Source: Akkermansia sp.
GTDB lineage: Bacteria > Verrucomicrobiota > Verrucomicrobiia > Verrucomicrobiales > Akkermansiaceae
Direction of reading: 5' to 3'
Assembly: GCA_017435505.1 (NCBI GenBank)
Contig: JAFSEZ010000023.1
Coordinates: 1-64,000 of the forward strand
Length of the DNA: 64,000 nt
Under the pieces are notes generated by a model. It searched no databases. It was not told the origin of the DNA and saw nothing but the letters and a program-made list of their open reading frames with translations. Of the stretch, positions 8,171-16,003 are shown piece by piece; the first letter of the stretch is position 1, and each line of letters opens with the position of its first letter. Position numbers and translations under genes: made by a program.

Positions 8171-10390
8171 ATGAGTGCTCCCTCACTAGAAGAAAGGCTG
8201 CTGCAATTATTGCGCCGCCCAGATTACGCACCGCAAGACAGCTCCGGGCTGGCACGCATGCTGGAGTTGGATGCACACGAGCGCCCCGCCCTGCGCTCCT
8301 TGCTGAAAGAATGGGAGAAAGAGGGCAAACTCCTGCGGCTCAAGCAGCAGCGCTATACTCTCAAATTGGTATCGGAAACACCCTTGCGCGGAAGACTCCG
8401 CAGCGGTATAAAAGGGAAACTGTACTTCCGCCCGGATGCCGACAGCATGGAGAAGCTGCGCCTCGAACTAGGGTTGGATGACGTGGGCGAGCCCCTGGAA
8501 CTGCCGGTTACCCCCAATCGCTCGCTGGATGCCCTGCCCGGCGACACGGTGTTGGCGAGCATACGAAAAGCCATCCCCCCACACCACAGACGAGGCCGAC
8601 GCAGCCGCCCGGATGCAAGGGAGCTGCGGCCGGAGGCTCGCGTGCTGGAGGTGGTGGAGCGCAAGCTCAAGCTCTGGGTTGGCACCTACCGCGCCGGCGG
8701 ATTATATGGCTATGTGCAGGGAGACGGATTTGCCACCCCGGAGACCATTCGCCTGAGCGAGCCCGCCCCCGAAGGACTGCTGGCCGGCATGTGCGTGACT
8801 GTGGAACCGGAGCGCTATCCGCTGGGCAACATGGACGCCACCGGGCACATCGTGCAGGTGCTGGGCTGGCCGGAGGATGCGGGTGTGGATATCACCCGCA
8901 TCATGCACCGCTATGCCCTGCGAGATGAATTTTCCCCGGAGGTGCTGGCTGAAACACGAAAAATCCCGCATTCTCCTTCTGAAAAAGAACTTGCCGGGCG
9001 AGATGATTGGCGCAACCGCTGCGTGCTCACCATCGACCCCATTGATGCGCGAGATTTTGACGATGCCATCTCCGTGCGGCGCAAGAGCCAAGGCTGGGAT
9101 TTGGCCGTGCATATAGCGGATGTAAGCCACTACGTGCGCCCCGGTTCAGCCACCGACAGAGAGGCGAGGGAACGAGGAAACTCCACTTACCTGCCGGACC
9201 GCGTACTACCCATGTTGCCCCCCACCTTGTGTGATGATGTATGCTCCCTGAGAGAGGGCGAGCCGCGCCTCACCTGTCTGTGCCAACTGCGCATCGGGAT
9301 GGATGGGCGCACCGAAAAAGCCACCTTCCGCAAGGCCGTCATTTGCTCTCGCAGGCGTTTTGCCTACGAAGAAGTGTTGCCGATTTTAGAGGGGAAAACC
9401 AGCTGCGGAGATGATGAGATAGACACCATGCTGCGCGAGGCACACCGGCTGGCACAAACGCTGCGCCGCCGCCGCATGCAGCGCGGGGCTCTCAATCTGG
9501 ACATGCCGGAGTTGCATGTACTGCTGGACAACAACGGGCTCCCCATAGGTATCCAACAAAACGCCGGAGATATAGCACACCAGCTGATTGAAGAATGCAT
9601 GCTGGCAGCCAATGAAGCGGTGGCAGAAGCCCTCAATGCCAAGCAATTGCCCGCTATTCACCGTGTGCACGAAGCGCCCGACCCCGCCAAACTGGAGGCG
9701 CTGGGACACGAGCTGCGTTCCTATGGCCTGCAGGTGGGAGCACTCAACACTCGCGAGGAACTATGCCGCGTGGCAGAACAAATCTCCGGGCACCGAGATG
9801 AGCTCGTCCTCAAATCCCTCATCCTGCGAGCCATGATGCGAGCCCGCTACGACGCCAAATCGCTGGGGCATTTCGGGCTCAACAAGGGCAATTACTGCCA
9901 TTTCACCAGCCCCATCCGCCGCTATGCAGATTTGGTGGTACACCGAGCCTTTGCCCGTTTGGTACCCAAGCACCCGGTGCCTCTGCCCCCCTTGCCTGCT
10001 GCATCTACCCTACCTAATCTGGCCGACCATATTTCCGAGACGGAGCGTAACTCAGCCTTTGCCGAGAGCGAAGCCCAGCAAGCCAAGCTTCTGCAATATA
10101 TGCAATTACAGGCAGAAAGCGAAACTCCCGCCGTGTGGCAAGCCCGCATCACAGATGCCTGGCTCCAAGGGCTGGCTGTGGAGCTGCCGGAGCTGCGTCT
10201 GCGAGGCTTCATCCCCGGAGAAGTGATGGAGGAATTGGGCAGATGGTACTATGAATCGCACGCTCACCGCTGGAGCAGCACCGATGGCCGCCACCTGCTC
10301 CCCGGTGACACACTCCCCGTAGTACCCACCCATGTAAATGCGGCAGATAAATTCATCGACTTCCGCCCGGCTGTCATGCGCAAAGCTTGA
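8171..10390 (+). CDS. rnr: Ribonuclease R (RNase II family 3'-5' exoribonuclease)
   Basis: This processive exoribonuclease degrades structured RNA. The 739-residue product opens with a winged-helix RNase B-like segment, has cold-shock-type OB folds (LRSGIKGKLYFRP, YGYVQGDGFATP), and a catalytic RNB domain with DPIDARDFDDAIS, whose aspartates bind the Mg ions, followed by HIADVSHYVRPGS and FTSPIRRYADLVVHR. A shortened S1-like region closes the protein; the basic tail seen in E. coli RNase R is absent. The ATG at 8171 (MSAPSLEERL) fits the -10 position and was preferred to the upstream ATG at 8135. Confidence 0.95.
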   Translation: MSAPSLEERLLQLLRRPDYAPQDSSGLARMLELDAHERPALRSLLKEWEKEGKLLRLKQQRYTLKLVSETPLRGRLRSGIKGKLYFRPDADSMEKLRLELGLDDVGEPLELPVTPNRSLDALPGDTVLASIRKAIPPHHRRGRRSRPDARELRPEARVLEVVERKLKLWVGTYRAGGLYGYVQGDGFATPETIRLSEPAPEGLLAGMCVTVEPERYPLGNMDATGHIVQVLGWPEDAGVDITRIMHRYALRDEFSPEVLAETRKIPHSPSEKELAGRDDWRNRCVLTIDPIDARDFDDAISVRRKSQGWDLAVHIADVSHYVRPGSATDREARERGNSTYLPDRVLPMLPPTLCDDVCSLREGEPRLTCLCQLRIGMDGRTEKATFRKAVICSRRRFAYEEVLPILEGKTSCGDDEIDTMLREAHRLAQTLRRRRMQRGALNLDMPELHVLLDNNGLPIGIQQNAGDIAHQLIEECMLAANEAVAEALNAKQLPAIHRVHEAPDPAKLEALGHELRSYGLQVGALNTREELCRVAEQISGHRDELVLKSLILRAMMRARYDAKSLGHFGLNKGNYCHFTSPIRRYADLVVHRAFARLVPKHPVPLPPLPAASTLPNLADHISETERNSAFAESEAQQAKLLQYMQLQAESETPAVWQARITDAWLQGLAVELPELRLRGFIPGEVMEELGRWYYESHAHRWSSTDGRHLLPGDTLPVVPTHVNAADKFIDFRPAVMRKA

Positions 10391-10415
10391 CACGGGCGGC
10401 GCGCAGGAGCATACT
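10387..10415 (+). promoter_or_regulatory. Promoter of cysS-queF-queC
   Basis: TTGACA (10387-10392, overlapping the rnr stop), 17 bases, CATACT (10410-10415), ten bases, ATG of cysS. Confidence 0.7.
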
Positions 10416-10425
10416 TACGCGCGAT

Positions 10426-11841
10426 ATGTTGAACTTATACGATACACAATCGGGGGCGTTGCAGCCCGTGCAGGCAGAGGATGGCAAGCAGCTACGCTTC
10501 TACTGTTGCGGCCCGACTGTGTATGCAGCCGCCCACATCGGCAACTTCCGTACCTTTGTCGTGCAGGATGTGTTCCGCCGCGTGGTCGAGCTGGGTGGCC
10601 TGCGCACCAAACATGTACGCAATCTCACGGATGTGGATGACAAAACCATCCGCAACTCCCAAGCCCAAGGCATGCCGCTGGGAGAATATACCGCTAAATG
10701 GACAGCCAAGTTCCACGAGGATTGCAAGGCGCTCAACTGCCTTCCCCCTCATGTAGAGCCCAGCGCCGTGGGGCATATCAAAGAACAACTTGATATTGTG
10801 CAAAAACTCATGGATGGCGGCCACGCCTACCAGAGCGAGGATGGTTCTGTCTACTTCCGCATTTCATCCTACGCCGAATACGGCAAACTGGCTCACTTGG
10901 ATCGCCAGGAGCTGGACCTCGGCAAGACAGCCAACACCCGTGCTGATACGGATGAGTATGAAAAGGACAGCGTGGCTGACTTTGTACTCTGGAAGGCTCG
11001 CCGCCCGGAAGACGGCCCCAATTTCTGGCCTTCACCCTGGGGCGAGGGGCGCCCCGGCTGGCACTTGGAGTGCTCTGCCATGAGCCACAAGTACCTGGGC
11101 GACACCTTCGACCTGCACTCCGGCGGCGTGGACCTGGTGTTCCCGCACCACGAGAATGAAATAGCCCAGAGCCGCTGCGCCTGCGGCGGGCATTTTGCAC
11201 GCCACTGGTTCCACGTGACCCACCTGCTGGTGGACGGGGCAAAAATGAGCAAGAGCTTGGGCAACATGTACACTCTTGACCAGCTGCAGGAGATGGGCTA
11301 TGCACCCGCTGCTCTCCGTTATATTCTGGCCGGAGCCTACTACCGCCGTCCCCTCAATTTCACCCTTACCGGCATGAAAGATGCCACCAGCGCACTCAAC
11401 AAACTTGGGCGCTTTGACAAGGAACTCGCAAAAGCCAGTGGCGAAAAAGAACCCACCTACCGCGATTTGGTGAAAAAAGCACCTGCGCTCGGCATGTTCC
11501 AACCCGCTTGGGACAGCTTGGAAGATGACCTGAACTGCCCGGAGGCACTCGGCCATGTGTTCAGCGCTATCAAAGGGGTACGCCCTGCCGACATGGAACC
11601 CGCAGAGGCAACCCGGATACGGAAAGCTTTCCGCTTCATCATGGAGGCGCTGGGCTTGCAGCTGCCCGACCCCGATGCAGACATTGAGGTGCCAGCAGAC
11701 ATTAAGGCGATTGCAGATGAGCGCTGGGCCGCACGCTTAGCCAAGGATTGGGCTACAGCTGATGCCCTGCGCGGCAAGCTTGCAGAGCTCGGTTGGGCTA
11801 TGAAGGACGGAAAAGACAGCTACAAACTCACCAAAGCATAA
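10426..11841 (+). CDS. cysS: Cysteinyl-tRNA synthetase
   Basis: A class I synthetase that charges tRNA-Cys. The 471-residue product shows the zinc cysteine and HIGN-type signature in CCGPTVYAAAHIGNFRT, the WHLECSAMS and HHENEIAQS zinc and active-site motifs, and KMSKSLGN. The C-terminal anticodon-binding helical domain ends in the expected ADALRGKLAELGW pattern. The start MLNLYDTQSG was set by the promoter; the in-frame ATG at 10387 lies inside the -35 box. queF follows after 13 bases. Confidence 0.97.
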   Translation: MLNLYDTQSGALQPVQAEDGKQLRFYCCGPTVYAAAHIGNFRTFVVQDVFRRVVELGGLRTKHVRNLTDVDDKTIRNSQAQGMPLGEYTAKWTAKFHEDCKALNCLPPHVEPSAVGHIKEQLDIVQKLMDGGHAYQSEDGSVYFRISSYAEYGKLAHLDRQELDLGKTANTRADTDEYEKDSVADFVLWKARRPEDGPNFWPSPWGEGRPGWHLECSAMSHKYLGDTFDLHSGGVDLVFPHHENEIAQSRCACGGHFARHWFHVTHLLVDGAKMSKSLGNMYTLDQLQEMGYAPAALRYILAGAYYRRPLNFTLTGMKDATSALNKLGRFDKELAKASGEKEPTYRDLVKKAPALGMFQPAWDSLEDDLNCPEALGHVFSAIKGVRPADMEPAEATRIRKAFRFIMEALGLQLPDPDADIEVPADIKAIADERWAARLAKDWATADALRGKLAELGWAMKDGKDSYKLTKA

Positions 11842-11854
11842 TCTTCTCATCACC

Positions 11855-12268
11855 ATGGACAACAAAGATCTTTCCCTCCTCGGCAAGCACTCGGAATTCT
11901 ACCGCAGCCCGGAAGAAGCCAAGCTGGAGGCATTTCCGAACCGCAGCCCACAGCGCCGTTACATAGTCACCCTCACCACACACGAGTTCTCCTCCCTCTG
12001 TCCTGTGACGGGGCAGCCGGACAGCTGCCGACTCACCATCACCTACAGCCCCGCCGACAAGGTGGTGGAAACAAAGAGTCTGAAATACTACCTCGTCTCA
12101 TTCCGCAATTACGCTGCCTTCAACGAACAAGTCGTCAACCGCATTCTGGATGACCTCGTGGCTGCGGTTGACCCCGCTTGGATGAAAGTAGAAGGGTGCT
12201 TTGGTGCCCGTGGAGGCATCCAGCTCACCTGCACCGCCGAACACAAGCCGGAAAACCGCCCCGCATGA
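11855..12268 (+). CDS. queF: NADPH-dependent 7-cyano-7-deazaguanine reductase QueF
   Basis: QueF reduces preQ0 to preQ1 in queuosine biosynthesis, a tRNA wobble-base modification. The 137-residue, single-domain (type I) product has the catalytic cysteine in SSLCPVTGQPD, the downstream ESLKY-like signature (here TKSLKYYLVSFRN), and the tunnel-fold ending VEGCFGARGGI. It overlaps queC by four bases (ATGA), so the two enzymes acting on preQ0, QueC making it and QueF reducing it, are translated together. queD is found separately near 52.8 kb; queE is not in the window. Confidence 0.95.
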   Translation: MDNKDLSLLGKHSEFYRSPEEAKLEAFPNRSPQRRYIVTLTTHEFSSLCPVTGQPDSCRLTITYSPADKVVETKSLKYYLVSFRNYAAFNEQVVNRILDDLVAAVDPAWMKVEGCFGARGGIQLTCTAEHKPENRPA

Positions 12269-12918
12269 AAGTAGCCGTTCTCCTTTCCGGCGGGTTGGAT
12301 TCTACCACCGCACTTCATTGGGCGCACCAACACCACCGGGTTGTATGCGCCCTCTCTTTCGATTACGGCAGCAACCATGCAGCCCAAGAACTCGCTTGTG
12401 CACGCTGGCAGGCCGAACACTTGGGGATTCCCTATCACCAAATAGACCTGCGCAGCGTCTCTACCCACCTCGAAAGCGCCCTTCTGAGCGGAGCAGATGC
12501 CATACCCACCGCTGATTATGCAGAGGAGAACATGAAACAAACGGTTGTTCCTTTCCGCAACGGCATCTTCTTGGCCATTGCCGCCGGCATAGCCGAAAGC
12601 AAGGGTGCGGAAGCCATCGTCATCGCAGCTCACAGCGGGGACCACGCCATCTACCCCGATTGCCGAGAGGACTTCATGGCGGCTATGTCTGCCGCCATCT
12701 CCCACGGCACCTACGCCCGTCTGCAAATCCTGCGTCCTTTCATCTCCCACACCAAGGCGGAAATCACCGCTGCCGGTGCGGCCTTAGGGGTCGATTTCTC
12801 GCACACATACTCCTGCTACTGCGGGCGCAAGCTGCATTGCGGCCAATGCTCCACCTGCCGCGAACGCCGAGAATCCTTTGCCGCCGCCGGCATCCCGGAT
12901 CCCACGCTCTACGCCTGA
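12265..12918 (+). CDS. queC: 7-cyano-7-deazaguanine synthase QueC
   Basis: QueC converts 7-carboxy-7-deazaguanine to preQ0 using ATP and ammonia. The 217-residue product starts MKVAVLLSGGLDSTTAL with the PP-loop (SGGLDST), has the FDYGS and PFRNG segments, and ends with the zinc-binding cysteines CGRKLHCGQCSTCRERR. The start codon overlaps the queF stop. An intergenic gap of 20 bases separates it from a convergent gene. Confidence 0.96.
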   Translation: MKVAVLLSGGLDSTTALHWAHQHHRVVCALSFDYGSNHAAQELACARWQAEHLGIPYHQIDLRSVSTHLESALLSGADAIPTADYAEENMKQTVVPFRNGIFLAIAAGIAESKGAEAIVIAAHSGDHAIYPDCREDFMAAMSAAISHGTYARLQILRPFISHTKAEITAAGAALGVDFSHTYSCYCGRKLHCGQCSTCRERRESFAAAGIPDPTLYA

Positions 12919-12938
12919 TACAGAAAGGCGACCCTGTC

Positions 12939-13754
12939 TCAATTCGTGATAAAGACCGGGGTGCCGACTGCGCACTTGCGGAAGAGGTAGCGGGCATCAT
13001 CGCGCGTGAGACGAACACAACCATGAGACGAAGGAACACTGCGCATATTCCCCTGGTGCAATCCCACGCCACCCATTGTCAAACGCATAAAATAAGGCAT
13101 GGGAGAATTGTAGAGGTTGGAAATATGCTTCTCGTGCTTAGTCATCACATGAAAATGCCCCTGCGGTGTGGGGGTGCTTCTCTTGCCGCTGCACACTCTG
13201 AATGAGCGAAGCACCTTGGAACCATCTTTGCACACGCCACGCTGCTTGCGCAGTTGAATAATGATGTGTAAACCTTCTTTTTCCTGCTTGGACAGAATCC
13301 CGGAATGTTCTTTATTGTATTTTTCCGCAGCATCTCGGGTTTTGAACGCATTTACCTGGCGAGCACGCAGGCGTGCACTCTTCATCAGGCTACGCTGGCG
13401 AGGAGTGAGAGCCGACCCCTCCTGCACCTGCTCTTTAGTTGGTTGCACATCCTCCGGGTAGATGTAGCGAGCATTTGCACCATCTCCCTTTTGCGTAGGA
13501 GCCTGCGTAGCTGTAACCAGCTGTTTTTCGGAGAGATTCCATGCAGGCAAAATCTCAATTTCAGCTATATCGTTGTAGCCTTTCATCATGTCCACCGCCG
13601 GATTTTTGTAGGCGATAGGCTCAGGCTGAGTCTCTGCGGGAGGAGGAGGCTGCGGTTCATTCTGATTTTGAGAAAACAAAGGAGCACACGACTGCATGAT
13701 TGTTGTGCACAGCAGCAGTGTGAACGTGAGAATCTTGTGAGAGAGTGGTGTCAT
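12939..13754 (-). CDS. L,D-transpeptidase (YkuD) lipoprotein
   Basis: This envelope enzyme probably makes 3-3 peptidoglycan crosslinks or attaches proteins to peptidoglycan. The 271-residue product has a lipoprotein signal peptide (TTIMQSC), a Pro/Gln/Glu-rich linker, a basic helical stretch, and a C-terminal YkuD domain with the catalytic set in GLHQGNMRS and SSHGCVRLTRDDA (His, Ser-His-Gly-Cys, Arg). STPTPQGHFHV earlier in the domain is also family-typical. It is a monocistronic gene with its own promoter. Confidence 0.92.
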   Translation of the reverse strand: MTPLSHKILTFTLLLCTTIMQSCAPLFSQNQNEPQPPPPAETQPEPIAYKNPAVDMMKGYNDIAEIEILPAWNLSEKQLVTATQAPTQKGDGANARYIYPEDVQPTKEQVQEGSALTPRQRSLMKSARLRARQVNAFKTRDAAEKYNKEHSGILSKQEKEGLHIIIQLRKQRGVCKDGSKVLRSFRVCSGKRSTPTPQGHFHVMTKHEKHISNLYNSPMPYFMRLTMGGVGLHQGNMRSVPSSHGCVRLTRDDARYLFRKCAVGTPVFITN

Positions 13755-13770
13755 GGTTGCAATCTCAGGT

Positions 13771-13799
13771 AGTCTAACACCATCTTCCCATCACCTCAA
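13771..13799 (-). promoter_or_regulatory. Promoter of the L,D-transpeptidase gene
   Basis: TTGAGG (13794-13799), 17 bases, TAGACT (13771-13776), then 16 bases to the ATG. Confidence 0.65.
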
Positions 13800-13857
13800 G
13801 TCTTATTCGCAATATGACACCAAATTGCGAACTAAACTCTCAATTTCATTCAAAATT

Positions 13858-14268
13858 TTAGCGTCTTTGTGAACCTTGGTAGGAGCCGGATTTATTATAA
13901 TAGCGGGTGGAGGAACCGGATGTTTGTGATTGGCCTGCATAGGAACCATTTTGATTGTAGTAGCGTGTAGATGAACCGGAAGTTTGGGCGCTACCGGCAA
14001 AGGAACCGGATTTATTGTAATAACGGGTGGTAGAGCCACTTGTTTCGGCACGCCCTATGAAAGACCCGGATTTATCATAGTAGCGAACGGAGTTTCCCGA
14101 TTTGCGCGCACTTCCTATGTAGGAACCGGATTTATCATAGTAACGCGTATTGCCGCTACTATCTGTCTCCGCGCGGCCAACACTACTCCCGCTGGCATTG
14201 TAAAAGAAGTCGGCCTGAGCGGCATGCAGCATGGATAAAAAGGCAAGTATAGAAAAGAATTGCTTCAT
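13858..14268 (-). CDS. Exported repeat protein with 20-residue RYYxKSGS units
   Basis: After a signal peptide (MKQFFSILAFLSMLHAAQA) nearly the whole 136-residue protein is five and a half tandem units of 20 residues, each of the form GS(Y/F)xGxAxTSGSxTRYYNKS. Such Tyr/Ser/Gly-rich repeats suggest a beta-solenoid or ribbon-like surface or periplasmic protein. Similar RYY/GSYIG repeats are known in many proteobacterial small proteins without an assigned function. The start MKQFF is set by a promoter ending six bases upstream. Confidence 0.8.
   Translation of the reverse strand: MKQFFSILAFLSMLHAAQADFFYNASGSSVGRAETDSSGNTRYYDKSGSYIGSARKSGNSVRYYDKSGSFIGRAETSGSTTRYYNKSGSFAGSAQTSGSSTRYYNQNGSYAGQSQTSGSSTRYYNKSGSYQGSQRR
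13861..14205 (-). repeat. 60-base tandem repeats inside the repeat protein gene
   Basis: The coding repeats have a 60-base period (20 codons), repeated between five and six times with point differences. The regular phase and open frame show they are coding repeats, not a CRISPR array. Confidence 0.85.
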
Positions 14269-14274
14269 GTGTCT

Positions 14275-14303
14275 CTTGTAGCATATTTCTTCACTCACTG
14301 CAA
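14275..14303 (-). promoter_or_regulatory. Promoter of the repeat-protein gene
   Basis: TTGCAG (14298-14303), 17 bases, TACAAG (14275-14280), then only six bases to ATG; a leaderless transcript is predicted. Confidence 0.65.
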
Positions 14304-14325
14304 GGAAGGAATGCGGAGAAAAAAC

Positions 14326-14354
14326 TTGCCAGCCGAAGCGTTGGGGCATATACT
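14326..14354 (+). promoter_or_regulatory. Promoter of manC-ruvX that fixes the manC start
   Basis: TTGCCA (14326-14331), 17 bases, TATACT (14349-14354). The ATG at 14356 is one base after the -10 and could not be in the transcript, so the ATG at 14365, ten bases on, is preferred. Confidence 0.7.
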
Positions 14355-14364
14355 CATGCCCAGC

Positions 14365-15429
14365 ATGACGGAAAACTACGCATTGATATTGGCAGGTGGC
14401 AGCGGCACGCGTTTCTGGCCGCTCTCCCGCAACGCAAAGCCGAAGCAGTTGCTGGATTTATTCGGTAAGGGTACAATGCTGCGCCAAGCGATAGAGCGCT
14501 TGGAAGGGGTTGTTCCCACGGAAAACATCATCATCCTGACAAATCATTTGCAGGAGGCAGAGGTGCGCCGCCAAGCTGACATGCTGCCGGCGGCCAACAT
14601 TGTGGCTGAACCGGCGCGCCGCGACACGGCTCCGGCCGTGGCCTTGGGAGTGGGGCTCATTGCCGCCCGCAATCCGCAGGCCAACATGATTATCATCCCC
14701 AGCGATTCTTTGATTTTGGATAACGCGGCTTTCCGTCACTTGGCTGCTGAAGCGCTTTCTCTCGCCGGACGAGAAGCCGCACTTATCACCATCGGTATCA
14801 GACCCACGTGGCCCTGCCCCAGCTATGGCTATATTGAGCGAGCCGGCAAGCTGGAGGATGCACAGCTCAGCCACAACTGTTACGAGGTAGTACGTTTCCG
14901 CGAAAAACCGGATACAGCCACGGCCGAGCAGTATCTTGCCGGTGGCAATTTCTCATGGAATGCAGGCATGTTCATCTGGAATGTGGGTCATGTGCGCAAT
15001 CAGCTTGCCTCTCATTGCCCGCAGTTGGCAGATTTTGTAACACAGCTCACCGAAAGCTCGGATATACCTGCTTTCATTGCTACGGCCTTTCCTCAGCTGA
15101 CCCCCATCTCCATCGACTTTGCGCTGTTGGAAAAAGCCGACCGAGTACTGAATTTTGAGGCATCTTTCGACTGGGATGATGTGGGTTCTTGGATTTCCGT
15201 GGGCAAGTACCTGCCACAAACGGCAGATGGCAACGCAAGCAACAGCCCGCTGAGCTCTGTGAATGCGCAAAACAACATTGTGTTCACCGATTCCGGCAAA
15301 CAAGTAGCGCTGGTAGGGGTGGATGACCTCATCGTGGTTGATACAGGAGATGCCCTTTTGGTGACTCGGCGCAGTGAAGCCGACAACATCAAAAAAGTGG
15401 TATCCACACTCCCCGAACAACTGCTTTGA
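14365..15429 (+). CDS. manC: Mannose-1-phosphate guanylyltransferase
   Basis: This enzyme makes GDP-mannose from mannose-1-phosphate and GTP, for polysaccharides, glycoconjugates or GDP-fucose. The 354-residue product has the nucleotidyltransferase signature GGSGTRFWPLSR, followed by PKQLLDLFG, and the YGYIERAG and FREKP motifs of the family. It lacks the C-terminal phosphomannose isomerase cupin of bifunctional enzymes, so it is the short form. ruvX begins two bases after its stop codon. The start was chosen from the promoter position. Confidence 0.93.
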   Translation: MTENYALILAGGSGTRFWPLSRNAKPKQLLDLFGKGTMLRQAIERLEGVVPTENIIILTNHLQEAEVRRQADMLPAANIVAEPARRDTAPAVALGVGLIAARNPQANMIIIPSDSLILDNAAFRHLAAEALSLAGREAALITIGIRPTWPCPSYGYIERAGKLEDAQLSHNCYEVVRFREKPDTATAEQYLAGGNFSWNAGMFIWNVGHVRNQLASHCPQLADFVTQLTESSDIPAFIATAFPQLTPISIDFALLEKADRVLNFEASFDWDDVGSWISVGKYLPQTADGNASNSPLSSVNAQNNIVFTDSGKQVALVGVDDLIVVDTGDALLVTRRSEADNIKKVVSTLPEQLL

Positions 15430-15430
15430 T

Positions 15431-15856
15431 ATGCACCCTGCCCTCGGCATAGACTACGGAGAGGCCCGCATCGGCATCGCGGCCACAGATGCGTGCGGCA
15501 TTCTGGCTCACCCGGTAGAAAGCATCCCCCGCGGAAAAGTCAATTCCCTTGAACGAATTGCAGAGTTGGTGGCGCAGAAAGGCATACGCACGCTGGTGCT
15601 GGGATTACCCATCCGCATGGACGGGACAGAGGGCACAGCCTGCGCCAAAGTGCGTTCCTACGGAGCAAAATTGCATGCGGCTTTGCCTCATGTTCCCTTG
15701 ATATATGTGGATGAATATCTGACCACAAGCATTGCTCAGGAAAAACTGCACCAAGCCGGCAAAAAGGCCAAAAACTTTCGCCCCATCATTGACCAAGCAG
15801 CAGCAGTGGAGATTCTTAATAACTGGATGGAAACGCTACCTCCAAGCTATGAATGA
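15431..15856 (+). CDS. ruvX: Putative pre-16S rRNA nuclease / RuvX (YqgF) family
   Basis: YqgF-family RNase-H-like nucleases are implicated in 16S rRNA 5'-end maturation. The 141-residue product has the conserved N-terminal acidic motif GIDYGEARIGIA, VLGLPIRMDGT, and VDEYLTT near the C-terminus, with the DQAAAVEIL ending. It is translationally tied to manC (one-base gap). The gap from 15857 to 16003 holds the next promoter. Confidence 0.93.
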   Translation: MHPALGIDYGEARIGIAATDACGILAHPVESIPRGKVNSLERIAELVAQKGIRTLVLGLPIRMDGTEGTACAKVRSYGAKLHAALPHVPLIYVDEYLTTSIAQEKLHQAGKKAKNFRPIIDQAAAVEILNNWMETLPPSYE

Positions 15857-15920
15857 GACTGCAATTTATCATACCCCTTGAATTTTCTTGAACAAAGCAC
15901 CCAAAAAATTCATGAAAGTT

Positions 15921-15951
15921 ACTTGAATTTCCGCATTTCAAGTGCTACAAT
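15921..15951 (+). promoter_or_regulatory. Acyl-CoA synthetase promoter with an overlapping operator-like repeat
   Basis: TTGAAT (15923-15928), 17 bases, TACAAT (15946-15951). A perfect inverted repeat ACTTGAA-N9-TTCAAGT (15921-15943) covers the -35 and spacer, and CTTGAA also occurs twice just upstream, so repressor binding is plausible. Farther down, AGAGCC-GTAT-GGCTTT and a T-rich run (about 15960-15985) make a weak terminator-like hairpin in the roughly 45-base leader. Confidence 0.65.
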
Positions 15952-16003
15952 ACCCGCAGAGCCGTATGGCTTTTTATTTTTTCAAACAATCCAACAAACA
16001 ACT

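Noticed and set aside
13861..14205. CRISPR-like periodic repeat
   Set aside because: The 60-base period is in phase with a reading frame and there are no distinct spacers; these are coding repeats.
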